Positions 26,760 through 38,735 of a DNA stretch of 64,000 nucleotides are shown here, one piece after another. The position numbers and the translations under genes are program-made. Position 1 is the stretch's first letter, and each line of letters starts with the position of its first letter. This DNA comes from Medicago truncatula (lineage: Eukaryota > Streptophyta > Magnoliopsida > Fabales > Fabaceae). The notes under the pieces are model-generated. The model did no database searches. It was given only the letters and a program-made list of their open reading frames with translations, and was not told the origin of the DNA. The stretch covers positions 48,729,755 through 48,793,754 of the forward strand of contig NC_053048.1 of assembly GCF_003473485.1 (NCBI RefSeq), written 5' to 3'.

Positions 26760-28640
26760 GCGAGAAGGCAGTGCAATTTCTAAAATTAGAGATGAATGTA
26801 GGAATGCAATTTACCGAACAACTATTGCTGGAAATTCTGCCACAACAAGATTAAGGCAGTACAAATATGCAGAGAAGTTTAATATACAAATACCGAAATG
26901 ATTTTTCTTACAGAAAAATAACAAAAGGTGGACAATAATAATTTCCTTTGGGGGATAGTAGAATTTAACTGAGAATGTCTTTACTTGCAAAAGAAAATAC
27001 AGAAATAGGGCTGCCAAGAAATCATACCAAAACAGCCTTTATTTACATCTTTTAATTTTGCTTGCTTATCAATGTCACAACACAAGTAAACCAATTCTAC
27101 ATAAATCAACTTCAGTTTTGATTTTAGTCTTTCTTCAATCTATCTCTACTATGATCTTCCGAGTTTTCATGCTGGAACTTGGAAGCACATGATTGTTCAA
27201 AATTGTTACATGAAGTCTTAAACCGACAAGACAAGTCTCATCTAAACTTCTAATCCAAAATTCAAAAGAATAAAGATATGAAAATGCAAACAGAGAAACA
27301 CACAATGTTTGGTAGCGAAGTTTGGTCAACTATACCTACATATGTGACTTAAGAGTTGTTGCAGTTCCTTTCTATGATCAGGTAAAGATTAGGGTTTACA
27401 GTATACAACTTATATTTAAATACTATCATCCAGATTACAACATTACCTCTGAGCCGCACTATGGGGATCAGGCGCAACCCAACTTATTAGTAATATATGA
27501 GCCAAACTCAACATATTACCTAATTTATTCCTAGCATCAGAAATATAGAAATCAGAACACTCGTCTTTAAAACTCTATTCTAGTAACTCCAAGAAAAAAT
27601 TTCCTGTTAGTTTTGCATGCTGACCAAGTGCATAGAGGTAAGCATCAAATGCTGCTGCATATGTAGCCCTTACTATGCAAAAGCCATGCCAACATAACTC
27701 TTCACAACTTAAACCATTCAACAATGAACAAGCCAATCACAAATTAGTGAGACTATTAACTGGTAACTGATGTACACAAATTATATATCTTTATGATAGA
27801 TTGAAAGAATTTGGATCTTTGGAAGCGCTTGGAAAAGTTTATTTACAGTTTAGCTAGACTAATCTTATGTCATAAGCACTTACATAAGTGTAAAAGAGCT
27901 CATGACATGTTCATTAGCTGCCGATTTCAAAAAGTTTTCCATCATAACTTATGAAAAACAACAGCTTATCCAATAACTTATACATAAACATGTATGTTAA
28001 ACACTTACTTAGTAAGTGTCTAATTCAGAAGTTTATACAAACACACTCTTAGATTAGAATTTAAAAGGCATATTAACTAAACAGTTATGTAATAAATCAC
28101 ATCGAGTACGTACTCTAGACATAAGTTCTGATGATTTCACCAGGGAAAACTTGAGAGAACATATAACTTTAGATGTACATTGACATCCCTTCAAGACAGA
28201 CTCAGACTAAAAAAAATTCATGTCAGACAAGATTTTGTCAAAACAATATAGAACCTTAGTAGCTCTTGTGAGTCACATACTCATGGACACCGGATACTGC
28301 ACAGACACAGACACGGACACGGACACGTCAACGCCAATAATTTGACAGATTTTATCACAGAATTCAATGTAATCATATGTGTCAGTGTCGTGTTGGTGTC
28401 AGACATGATATGTATCCGACATCGGAACACACCTAACATGAGGGGTATATGTGCTTCATAGGATTAGACGAAACATCAGCCGTAACTTTCATATGTGAAG
28501 TGAATTGAAAATTCAGTAAGCCAACAGAAACAACAAATGACATTTTCAGAATATCTAACTTCAATTGTGAGGAAAATCATGATTTCTCTACATTTTCAAT
28601 TTTTCAAGCACTAAGTTCCATCAGTAAATCTCACAAGGAT
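26760..28640. repeat. Copied segment related to intron 2 of the PP2-A13 gene
   Basis: Scattered blocks align in order with 35370-36110: gagatgaatgta (26788 and 35400), catcataacttatgaaa (27940 and 35611), gaaaacttg (28146 and 35828), catatgt with aagccaac (28490 and 35930). Both places also carry a MITE with tataacttatgaa-type interior. This copy is longer because of extra DNA at about 26850-27800. No PP2 or F-box exon is visible, so only intronic DNA seems to have been copied. Confidence 0.5.
28285..28425. repeat. Imperfect inverted repeat rich in gacacggacac
   Basis: The left arm (caccggatactgcacagaca and following gacac units) and the right arm, reversed (gatgtcggatacatatcatg), face each other across about 60 bp. 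It is MITE-like in structure and non-coding. Confidence 0.45.
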
Positions 28641-28788
28641 AGAAACAAAGCAGAGCTAGTATTTGGAGGAAGTGATGAGAAATCATACCAATGATGAGGT
28701 AAAATTACAGTGCTAAACTTTGATTCACATTGTGAGAAGCATACCCATTGATTGCTTCAGTTGTTGAGTGCGTGTACTTGTTACTTAT

Positions 28789-28832
28789 GTCCCACATGGC
28801 TTAGATATTATGCATATTCAATGTTTATATAT
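28789..28832 (+). promoter_or_regulatory. U6 Pol III promoter: USE and TATA box
   Basis: The upstream sequence element GTCCCACATGG (28789-28799; plant consensus RTCCCACATCG) lies 24 bp before TATA (tttatatat, 28824-28832), which is about 30 bp before the U6 start. The short USE-TATA spacing is the known mark of Pol III, rather than Pol II, transcription of plant snRNA genes. Confidence 0.9.
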
Positions 28833-28853
28833 CCTCATAGAGCACTGTGGCTT

Positions 28854-28873
28854 GTCCCTTCGGGGACATCCGA

Positions 28874-28905
<32 letters not shown>

Positions 28906-28955
28906 GGCCCCTGCGCAAGGATGACACGCACAAATCGAGAAATGGTCCAAATTTT
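28854..28955 (+). ncRNA. U6: U6 spliceosomal snRNA
   Basis: 102 nt starting gtcccttcggggacatccga, with the invariant ACAGAGA box (atacagagaagatt, from about 28887), the AGC triad region (attagcatggcccctgcgca) and the 3' end ggtccaaat followed by a T run that serves as Pol III terminator. Over its whole length it agrees with the Arabidopsis U6 sequence as I remember it. With a good USE and TATA box directly upstream, it is likely a functional gene. U6 pairs with the 5' splice site and U2 in the spliceosome. Confidence 0.97.
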
Positions 28956-31206
28956 TTTTTGATCTTTTTTTTTATTTCTTCATCTTCTTCCTCTTATTCT
29001 TTACAGACGAACTTAGCTAGGTAACCTTGAATTGTTTGTTTAATTTTATTTTACTTTTGCAGATTCCTGTTTTGTTTTACTATTAAAATGCGATGTTGTT
29101 TTTTTATTTATTTCTAGAAATCCCCAAACGGCCAAAACCCTAGATTACTGTTCTTGTTTTTTCATTTTCAATTGAATAAGTGATTAAATGTTAAGAATTC
29201 AGAATTAATCAGATTATTTCACTGTGTGTTGCTATATTAACTAGATTTTCTTTTTTTAAAAATTGCAGCACCATGGATTTGATAAAGGCCAATCTATCTA
29301 AGCTGGAAGGATAATTACAGATGCAGTTTCCACTTTCCAGTTAGCACCTGATCTTGAACCTGAGCATACTGTTTCGTTTTTCCAGAATTTTATTACGTGA
29401 AAGGTAAATTCATCTTTTTTATTTATAATTGAGACCGGATGGAGTACATTTTTTTTCTTCCAATTACCAATAACTAAAGGATTAATAATAAATCTGCATA
29501 GGGATAGAATTGCTACCATAGATTATTTGACCATATGATCATTCAACAAAGAGACATAGAGTAATAGGGATTTCCAACATGGATATTGAGGGTGTAACTG
29601 TAAAGTGCTTGGCACATGATCCGTGTATGAGAAGTTATACCATTGCATAGGGGAACTTTGGGATTGGCTCTTCGAATTGTTTTGGTCTAGCCTTCTGCAT
29701 TTGTATATTTTAATTAGTAATATAGTGTGTGCGCGCTGCTTGACTAGAATGAAAGGAAGAGAAACTCTCAAACTTGAGCAAGTTCCATCGGGGCATATTT
29801 ATGTTGATTTAGATTGTACAGTCAAGATCGGTGGGTGTGGTAACTAGTGTGTCACGCAGCTACTGCAGTGAAACTGCTTCCGTTTACGAGAATCTAGATT
29901 CAATGCTTGAACTGCATCGTGCATTTAGACTGGTGTTGTCAAATAGCAGGCATATCAGCCCCATAGCACTTTTGCATAGCAAGATTTGAATTAACTGACA
30001 TTTGTCACGATCCGCAGTTGATAACACTCATTTAGACACCGTAAATAATCTTGGCCATTAATTAGAGATTTGACTGTTCAAATTACATTTTTACAAAATT
30101 AACTTTAATTTTTAAATAATCTTTGTCGTTGATTTAGATCGGGTAGTCGAGATTGGATAATGGTATCATGCAATAATGTAGGTAATCCGATTCAATATGT
30201 GTCATATGCTATTTTCGATGTTTCCTTGTTGCCAAATATTGTAGTTCAATTTATTCAACTGTTCTTTTCCTTGCTATTTTGAACATCATCCAGCTTTTTT
30301 TTTTCTGTATTTCTGAATTGACTTTTCAATTGATCAATGTTGATTTTTGATTGTAGGTTTGGGAACCAATATCGATCTTGGGCATTGGAATGCTAGTCAA
30401 AGGAAGCTTATTAGAATGTGCAAGTGGTCTTCACCCTCGTTGAACATTTGTTTCCGGTGGCATGCCTTCAGCTTACAAGATTCACCTTTACAATCCCAGT
30501 TGCAAAGCATTCAGAAGCACCCTGTAATGACTCAGAGACAGGTTGAAATGGATCCCTGTGTTCTTCAACTACTGATAGCAAATAACCCATTCCTACTGTC
30601 CTGGTGTATGAACTAAGGAGGATTAGTGATCACTGTGTTATCGTGGCAATGGAGTTTACAAAGATTGAAGATTCCCTCGTGCCTTTTCTATGAGTGGAGT
30701 TGGGATCCTAGGGATTGCCTCCTTAGATATTCTTTTTATGCGTGTTTTTTGGTGGTTTTCGGATGTTTGGTGCTGGTCTCTGTCGCGGCTCTGTTCCTGC
30801 ATACTGTGTTCAATAGCGACAGTTTCTTCTGCACAGCTTTTTGTATTTTTCTGTTGAGGGTTTCCGCTATTTCGGGCCTGTTGTAGTGCCGTCTTTTTAG
30901 CGCCCTTATCGTACACCTTGTATGATATAAGGAAGTATGAATATATAAGCTGTTTCAAACCAAAAAAAAACTGCAACCAACATAGAGAAAAAGAACTTCT
31001 CACACAGGATAAGGTACAAACGGAAAATAGAACCTAAGTGGGAAAAAGTACATCACACTATAACCCTTAAGCGTTGAGTTAGTTATTTTGATCCTTTGGC
31101 TCTTTCATGTTTCGATGGATTCCCTGAACCTTCCTATCTGAAATGATTCCTTCATCATTGATTGTACCCTCTTATGGGGTCCTATCAATCACTGGGGTCC
31201 TTTACA
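28956..31206. other. Decayed, partly transcript-like DNA without a recognisable gene
   Basis: Short open pieces occur at 29280, 30347-30616 and 30626-30886 but none shows a family motif and neighbouring frames are stopped. The stretch 30860-30970 ends in an A9 run after cttgtatgatataagg, as expected for a retroposed 3' end. It could be a truncated LINE or processed copy; I cannot decide. Confidence 0.3.
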
Positions 31207-31400
31207 TCCTTCATTTGGCCCAAGACAAACCTCTCGCTGTGGTACTTGGATCCCAAAAACTACCGCAACTGCCAGTTAACCGATAAAAGTGATGTTTATA
31301 GCTATGGAGTTGTGCTGCTAGAGTTTTTGACTTGACAGAAAGCAGTAGATTCTTCTCATGATCATGATGATGTCACAATGATAACTACTTAAGGCAAAGA
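31207..31400 (+). pseudogene. Fragment of a WAK/LRK10-type receptor-kinase gene
   Basis: From about 31252 the frame reads [20 protein letters not shown], then VVLLEFLT, a stop, and QKAVDSSHDHDDV. This matches kinase subdomains VIII-IX of wall-associated-kinase-like proteins (LDPEY...[20 protein letters not shown]). The N-terminal part, catalytic loop and C-terminal lobe are missing, the family Glu of the LDPEY motif is Lys, and a stop follows. Downstream, a phrase gggataactacttaaggcaa recurs (31380-31540). It is a dead gene fragment. Confidence 0.75.
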
Positions 31401-31744
31401 TAACTAGTTTTAAAAGAGCGGGATAACTACTTAAGGCAAACATAACTGCTAGAGTTGTGCTGCTATAATCTTTTATTACTGGTGGAAAACATTTTAAGGG
31501 AAAGATAACTACTCTTAGAAGAGCGGGATAAGTCAAAAGCCATGTCATTAGCTCCTATAATGTGTTTCATAATTGTCTGAAACTTATTTTCAATTGAATA
31601 TGTCTTCACAAAAAGCTTATCATTTTGCTGGTAATAGCGGCACAATGGATTCGCAAGTGATAATGCAACCTAACTAGGGGCGATCCATAGTAGTTGAGAT
31701 ATGGATGTCTTCACCTTTCTCTCCATTGAAAGAAGTAAAAATAA

Positions 31745-31850
31745 ATAATTTTGGTGAGCATAGTTAAGTTGGCAGGAACATTACATTATATATGTAAAAA
31801 CGCATGTTCGAATTCCAGATTTCCCACTTATAAATTTGAGTGATGATATA
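31745..31850 (+). mobile_element. tRNA-derived SINE-like fragment
   Basis: An A-box-like tagttaagttgg (31761-31772) is followed, after about 35 bp, by a B-box-like gttcgaattcc (31806-31816), then cccacttataaatttgag. Layout and wording match the fragment at 49655-49741 in reverse. No tRNA cloverleaf is present. Confidence 0.5.
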
Positions 31851-32297
31851 TGTACAACCAATTTCTAACAATTTTTTGACAACTTTCTCTCTCATACTCA
31901 TATTATATTTTTATTCTCTCTCTACCTTTTTCTATTTCTATTGATTTTGATCAATCAAAATAGAGAAAAACAAAGTTGTTTAGAAAGAGGTGTACAAATA
32001 TCATTACTCTATAAATTTATAGCGACTGAGTGTAGGCTAATGTACCAAAAGAAAACAAAAAACAAAAATAGTTCATAATGTACATTAAATTGGTTAATAA
32101 TGTGTATATTCTTTGGCAAAGTTATTTTTAAATGCATGAAAAGAAATTAAAGTTAAATATGTTTTTGATCACAATCAATATTTCAATTTTTTCGTTTAGC
32201 CCTCTAAAATATTACTTCAACTTTTAGTCACTCAAAAGTTTTTCATCACTACTTTTTCACTGCAGTTAAGTCAACTCATGTAATGCATTCTTTTTTA

Positions 32298-32622
32298 TAC
32301 TCCATTTGTTCTAATTTATAAGCAAAAAATAATAATTGACACTTATTAAGAAAACTAACACTTAGTGATTTGAGGTATAATTTTTTGTGTTCTCCTTGGA
32401 ATAAGTTTTATGGAAAGATGTAAAAATAATTCTCATTGGTTAAAAATTATGGAGAAAATAAAAAGGAGAACAAATTGAATGCAACTTACATTTAATTTTA
32501 CATTGGAAAATATGATTTATTTGAAAAAACATAATAATAGCATAAAAGTTGATCTTTTTTGCTTATATTTTGAGACAAAGAAAATGAGATTTTTTTGCTT
32601 ATATTTTAGGACGGAGGGAGTA
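32298..32622. mobile_element. Stowaway-type MITE
   Basis: Ends tactccatttgttctaattt and, reversed, tactccctccgtcctaaaat are inverted, with TA on both sides; interior gcttatattt occurs twice near the right end. Confidence 0.75.
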
Positions 32623-32639
32623 TTAAATAGGTTATTTTT

Positions 32640-33870
32640 GTCTTTTTAAGCAAAACAATATCTCACCCTCTTGTTTCCGTCAAATCCAGCAAAGAAAGGA
32701 TTTTTACGTGGGTCCCGCCTGAAACTTTCTTTCCTTTCTCATTTGTAGGGGTTCCAAACAATGGAAAGTAGATCTTTCCACTAACTTTCTTTCCTTCTTC
32801 TAATCTTTCCACTAAACCAAACACACCCTAAGGGAAAGAATGAAACACATAGGTCCCACACTAAAAACCATTCCATGCCAATATGGGCAGAAAGGTTTGA
32901 GGAAACAACCATTTTTGTTTAAAAAGTCTAAAACACCCCTATTAAACCGAACAACCAAAACAATCCCTTCACTTCGATCTTTCTTTCCTCCAATTTTCCA
33001 ATCCACTTTCTATTAAACCAAACAACCAAAACAATCCCTTCACTTTCCATTCCCTTTCTTTCCTCATACAATCTTTCATGTCACTATCTTTCCTCTTACT
33101 TTCTCTTCTCATCCAAACATAGCCTAAAAGTTGTCCTTAGTAATGCAACGGTCATCGTTGCAAAGTAAAAATGTCCAACGCTCCAAGTTGCAAGAAAGGA
33201 CATGCAGGTTGCGGTTGAAACTAAGGGTGTGTTTGGTTTAAAAGAGAAGTTGTGAAGAGAGAAATAGGTAAGAGAGAGTATGAGAAGAGAGAAAGATGTG
33301 AGAAATAGAGTAGATTTAGAGTGGTGTTTGGTTTAAAAGAAAGATGAGAGAAATAGAAGAGAGAGAAGTGTGCTTAATTCTTAAAAAGACAAAAATATCC
33401 TTGTTTTAAAAGTTTTTTTTTTGGAATGTCATTTGTTATTTACATTAGATTTTATTTTAATTACACTAGATTTTTTAAATTAATTACATAAGTCTAAAGA
33501 TAATTATTTTTAATTTAAAATTTATAGAATAATTAAATTAATATTTTTTTTTGTACATAAAAGAGGCAATTAATCTAATTTAATTAGGCTGCAAATTTAA
33601 TTTAATTGAATAAAATGTTGGAACATAAAACTGATAAAAGAGAATGACGTGTTGTAATAAGTTAGTGGCATAACTGGAAAAGCAGCAAAGTGATGCGCTT
33701 TCTTCGCATATTTATAGAGAAAGGATTTTGGGGTGGGTCCCATGCTTTAGACCTCTCTCGCTGCTATTTCTTCGCTTTCCAAACGAAAGAACTTTAGACT
33801 TTCTTCTTATAATCTCTCGTAGGTATCTCTCTCGTCTCAATTTCTGCGCAAACAAACAGACCGTAAAGAA
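32640..33870. repeat. Non-coding repeats with 'gtgtttggttt' termini
   Basis: Several copies of ctttctttcc and aaccaaacaaccaaaacaat (32939-32960; 33015-33036) occur at 32700-33125. At 33225-33865, gggtgtgtttggtttaaaag faces, in reverse, acggtctgtttgtttgcgca, consistent with a hAT-like non-autonomous element of about 640 bp. No transposase. Borders are approximate. Confidence 0.45.
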
Positions 33871-34277
33871 AAAGGTAGGAAATTTATCATTTTAGGGTTT
33901 TGTTCGTTGGATTAATGGGCTAATTTCAAAAACTACTCTACAGACAACCTTAAAAAGCTCGTTTAAAAAAATTGTTTAAAAAATGGAGCAGACAAAGCAA
34001 GCAGCTATTGGTCAAGCTTGTTTTCTTCATTCTCTATCAATTTCATCTGACAAACCTATAGACAGCAGGGAAATGACTTAAATACATAGAAATTGTGATT
34101 ACATAAAACTATTGAGTACACATGTGCCATAGCAACTCCAAAAAAAAAAAATTGATATCCACCACATTCTAAATTACCTCAACAAAGGTAGCTGTGTAAA
34201 AGATCCCAACAAAGTATTCTGGGATATTTGACATCACCAAGGTAAAAAAAAAAAAAAACTCCCTATTCTATGTCTGA

Positions 34278-36815
34278 TCATTTCAAAAAACCGCCTCCCT
34301 TGCGGTCTCTCAACTCGCTAGGTATGATAAATACAGAATCTACACAAAGGCCACCTTTTGAATGTGTACAGTCAATCTGTTTCATGGAGAATCTAACTTT
34401 TGTTGTAGGTTCTGATCCAGTCACAATAAACTCACCTACCTTGTAATCTACCCAATATCCACGCTTATGATTGCCGTATGTATCATCGTGCACAGTTTCA
34501 TCCAAGCAGCACTCAGATGATGCTTCCTGACCATCCGAAGTTGACAACCTAAATATCACTGGCTTTATATCCCAACCATGGGTCTGGTCATAGTTGCATA
34601 CGCGCCGACCGAGTCTTTTGGAAAACCGTCCGAGGTGAAGCCTAAAGGAGAGGGTATAATTATCAGCAGGAAATGGAAAGTCAACCTCCCCATCCACTTC
34701 AAACCACCATATTTGCTGCAAATATGCTACAATGTTGAACCTGAAATGAATAATACTAGAAATGTAATTCAGTACGCAGAACAGAATGAGGACAGATTAA
34801 ACAATGCAGCTTAAGTCTCAAGCTTAATAGTGCTACTATTAGTGAAAAGAAGCACACATAGCTTATAAGCAGTAAATTGGAATGATTTTATGAATGGAAA
34901 GTTGGAAAAATAAAATAACATTGATGATTACTAGTGGACAACTGTCCATAATAAATTATGCAAAACAGCCAACCCTATATGTTGATGTTTTATTAATAGA
35001 ACAAACATTTCCTTTTTCTGTGAGATTAATAAAATAACATTGATGATTACTAGTGGACAACTGTCCATAATAAATTACACTATAGGTGAGCAAGCCTCTT
35101 ACAATAGTTTGTCTATCTCTACAACTCGTAGCATCATTTCCAACTAGTTCTGATAAACATCGAGAACTCACGAAGACTTCGGGTGAAATTTCAAGATGAA
35201 TATATGTGTGTTTAAAACTTCATTTAATTTTCTAAATTTGTAGCACTGATAACAAGATGTTTAAAATTAACTTTCTATGACACAAAAAATCGCAAAGAGA
35301 AGCACAGGCACCCTTTGGAGGCTCATTCATAATTGCCGATCATCGGTAAATGTTGCAAACTTCATCTATAGTGAGAAGGCAATGTAGTTTCTAAAATTGG
35401 AGATGAATGTAATATAATTTAAGCATCTTTAACATTCATGTTTTCAACAATTATATTGTGTTGATCATATTTAACATTCTAAATGACCTAATTAGCAGTT
35501 TAATTAAATTCTTGAAATCAAGTTCTACGATTCAAATTGACATGACATGTTTGGATACACTTCATATGTCAAAAGCACTTGTATAAGTGGCTGATTTTAA
35601 TAAGCTTTCCATCATAACTTATGAAAGTAATTTACAGCTTGAACAATTCATATACATAAACGTGTAAGATAAACACTTATTCAAAAAGTCTTTGATTAAG
35701 CAGTGTATCCAAACACGTTCTAAGATTATAATTTCTGACATAGTATCTGACAAATAAGTAGTTGGAAGATACAACACAAATCACATTGGGTACTTAATCT
35801 AGACAGTAGTTTTGATTATTTCATCACGGAAAACTTGGGAGAAAAAACAACTTGAGATGTACGGTAACATACTAACATCACTACATCACAAATGTTAGAG
35901 TCTAGACCAAATAGCGGCAATAACTTTCATATGTAAATTGAACTGAAAACCCAACAAGCCAACACAAGCAAGCAATTGAGACCGATATTTATTGATTTAC
36001 ATGAAACATGAGTTCAACAAAAACATCCAACTTCAAATGTGATGAAAAGCATAATTTAACGAGAGCTTCCACTTTGCAAGCACAAAATTCTTACAAAGCG
36101 TAATCATAAACAAGGACCGACTAATCCATAGGATCGATAGCAGCATCCACTAGCGAGGGGGGTATTTTAAAGTAAGAGCAAAGCTGTATAGACTAGCCCA
36201 CATAAATTGGCATTTTAAGAGGAGCATCACACTAGGCTAAACTAGAATTCTTACAAAGCATAGTCAAAGGTTTTAAGAATGTAACCTAGATTCTTCAGTA
36301 GGAACCCAAGTCCAGTATCTCCGATCATCAATTCCAGTAATAGACAAACCTTTCGCCGAAATTGACATGCAAACCCTACCAGTAACCCTATCGAGCCACA
36401 ATTGCTGCAAAACCCAAATTCTATCAATAAATTAAACCGAATGATTTGAAACAATAAACACACTAAGCTAAACTAAACTAAACTAAACTAAACAGTAAAA
36501 CCCTACCTTATTACCGTCATCAAACGGTAACGGTTTAGAGAAAACAGCGAAAATATCCTTCTTGGAAAGATTCCGACAGCGTTGTTCTTCAGGCATTAAC
36601 CTTAGAAGATGTTGATAGTTAGAAGGTAGCTTAGATTCCCAAACGGAATCAGCTGAAGCAGCGCCGCGAAAAGCGCGATTTAAGCGAGCTAAGTTGCAAA
36701 TCTCGGGTGGAGTAAGATGAAGAAAAACACGAGCAACGCAGTTTTCAGGGATGTCGCCGAGGCTTGGAGCGATGGTTGAACCGTTGGATCCAAGATTCGA
36801 CAACGAAGCCCCCAT
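34278..36815 (-). CDS. PP2-A13: F-box protein PP2-A13 type (F-box plus phloem lectin-like PP2 domain)
   Basis: Three exons on the minus strand: 36815-36507, 36404-36286 and 34740-34278, 891 nt, 296 aa (Arabidopsis PP2-A13 is about 290). The N-terminus MGASLSNLGSNGS is followed by an F-box at about residues 20-65 (LGDIPENCVARVFLHLTPPE...ADSVWESKLP). A PP2/Nictaba-like domain fills residues 100-290 (WLDRVTGRVCMSISAKGLSI; YLQQIWWFEVDGEVDFPFPA; PVIFRLSTSDGQ; RGYWVDYKVGEF). The F-box should dock SKP1 in an SCF ubiquitin ligase and the PP2 part may bind glycans (family knowledge). Intron 2 (about 1.5 kb) carries a MITE at 35546-35722. All splice sites are intact. Confidence 0.95.
35546..35722. mobile_element. 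MITE-like element in intron 2 of the PP2-A13 gene
   Basis: Ends tgtttggatacacttcatat and, reversed, cgtgtttggatacactgctt form an inverted repeat. A relative occurs at about 27820-28050. Non-coding. Confidence 0.6.
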
Positions 36816-37395
36816 AACACGCACGCACGCACGCACGCGAGTGTAGGTGGGTGTGTTTTTCACTTTTTTCAGACCATTGTAGAGAAAAATGAAGAATGAA
36901 TGTAGTATTATTATTTGGTGGAGAAGTGTAAGGTGAGTGTTGGTGTGATTTGGTGTGGGAACATGTATTGGCGTCAACATCACAGTATTACACGCGTTTC
37001 TTGCTTCGCTGTGTATCATTATCATATCCATATCCATTTTTTTCAATTTATTTAATCTAATTTACTTAGTGTGAAATGGTTTTTATGGACCCACAAAATG
37101 TTTTAAAAACAATGTTTCATCAAAAGAATCTTACACATGCTTAATGTGTGGATAACAATTGTCTAAAGGATCATTCTATCGGTAATGTTCTTTGTTCATG
37201 TTGGAATTAGTAAGTAGCTGTTAGGATTAATTAGTATTGGAAGTTGTAGTAATCATCTTCATCTTGGAATTAGTAGCTGTTAGTAAATTAATTAATATTG
37301 GAATTATTAGCTGTTAGACATGGAAATGGTCTCCGATGTTTTTTGAGAGGGAGAATTGTTTTAAATCATGTATTTTTTTAATATCAATATTAATA
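36816..37395. promoter_or_regulatory. 5' flank of the PP2-A13 gene
   Basis: Contains an (acgc)n run directly before the start codon (36820-36838, in the presumed 5' leader) and short repeats of ttggaattagtagctgttag at 37200-37320. No other gene. Confidence 0.4.
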
Positions 37396-37397
37396 GT

Positions 37398-37523
37398 AAG
37401 AGTAAATTACACTCTTCACCCCCTCAAAGATGTTTGAGGTGAGAGGAGCGTATATTTTAACATAAGAGAACATGGAAGTGTAATCCAAGCATCTATGAGG
37501 GGAAGAGACTGTAATTTACTCTA
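37398..37523. mobile_element. Short inverted-repeat element (about 126 bp)
   Basis: Ends aagagtaaattacactcttc and, reversed, tagagtaaattacagtctct are inverted. Non-coding, foldable. Confidence 0.65.
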
Positions 37524-37559
37524 AAATATTTTAACATAAGAGGGGATGAAATACTTTAA

Positions 37560-37783
37560 TAGTATTTCATCAGTTCCAAATTGTACACCGCTTTAATTTG
37601 TCCCAAATTATATGTCGTTTTACAATACCAATGCAACATTAATGTTACTTTTCCTATTATAACATTAACTATTTATTACTCTATCTTCCTATTATTTATT
37701 TTCCACATAATATTAATTGCATTTCTTAATATATGTGAAATGCCCAAAACATCATACAATTTGGGATGGAGGGAATAGTATTT
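37560..37783. mobile_element. MITE with tccaaattgta ends
   Basis: Inverted ends cagttccaaattgtacaccg and, reversed, ctccatcccaaattgtatga. TAGTATTT is found at both flanks (37560-37567 and 37776-37783), longer than the TA of a Stowaway insertion; this may be an 8-bp duplication or partly chance. Confidence 0.6.
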
Positions 37784-37998
37784 TTCATTTCACTTACGTG
37801 TTTTTGTGTATTGCATTTCAATTGTCTAACTAATCTATTAGTAATTTTTCTTCTTCTTAAGGTAGCTACTCCATTAACTATTAATTAATAAAAGTATTTT
37901 TGTGAATAAAATATATTTTATTATTAATAAGTGTGTGAAACTCAAAATGAACATCTAAATTGAGACGGATAGAGTAATCTCTTTGTGAATGTAAGTCG

Positions 37999-38269
37999 TA
38001 CGGACTTCGTCTCTATTTATAAGACTCATTTGTAAAAATTTATTGTCATTTTTATAAAAACATCTTCAAATATAAGGTGCATTAATTAATTTTTCACATA
38101 AATACCATTAGTTAATTGTGGAGAGTTAAAAATCAATTATTTATCTCTCTTAATAATAGAACGATAATCTTAAAAAGAGAATGTACATTATTGTTAAATT
38201 TAATGAAAAATAAAATTTCTAAAAATTTATACTTTTATCAAAAGGATCTTATATATAAGGACGAAGATA
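37999..38269. mobile_element. Stowaway-type MITE
   Basis: Ends cttcgtctctatttataaga and, reversed, cttcgtccttatatataaga are inverted and flanked by TA. Confidence 0.7.
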
Positions 38270-38599
38270 ATATTTTCTTCTATGAACGTGTCAATATAAA
38301 TGAAGGACCAACTAGGTGCAAATCATTTAAGCAATTCACATATCCATTTGGTTTCTCTTTAAGTCTCTCAATATGGTGTCAAAGTTGGTTCATTTGTTCG
38401 TTAAAGGCTTTTACCTCTAATCCAATATAATCCTTGAACTTCTTACTGGTGCATGTAGCTAAAACGCAAAAACCTCCTTGTCGCTTGTGACTTATATGGC
38501 AGCTTTCCATAGTCGTGAAAACAGTTGTGACTGCCCAAAACTATTAGATGTTGCCTCATTTATCCATTTGGCCAAAATCACTGTTATTGTTGTTGTTTG

Positions 38600-38735
38600 T
38601 TTGTCCCGTTTGTAAGTTTTAATGAGAATGGATCGCCCTCGATGTAATTATTGCACGATAATGGTTCACACTCGAAATACCTGTTACTCTCTTCATGGTT
38701 TTCCTAGAAAGTCAATAATTGCCTCCCATTTTAAA
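38600..38735 (+). mobile_element. Ty1/copia gag fragment (fossil)
   Basis: A short frame includes a zinc-knuckle-like RPRCNYC...HTRNTCYSLHGFP, the layout of copia gag proteins. Only this piece remains; it is a broken, old fragment without LTRs that I can see. Confidence 0.5.

Noticed and set aside
28956-31206. A gene across the frames at 29623, 30347 and 30626
   Set aside because: The frames do not share splice sites that join them, and no domain is recognised; kept as undefined decayed DNA.
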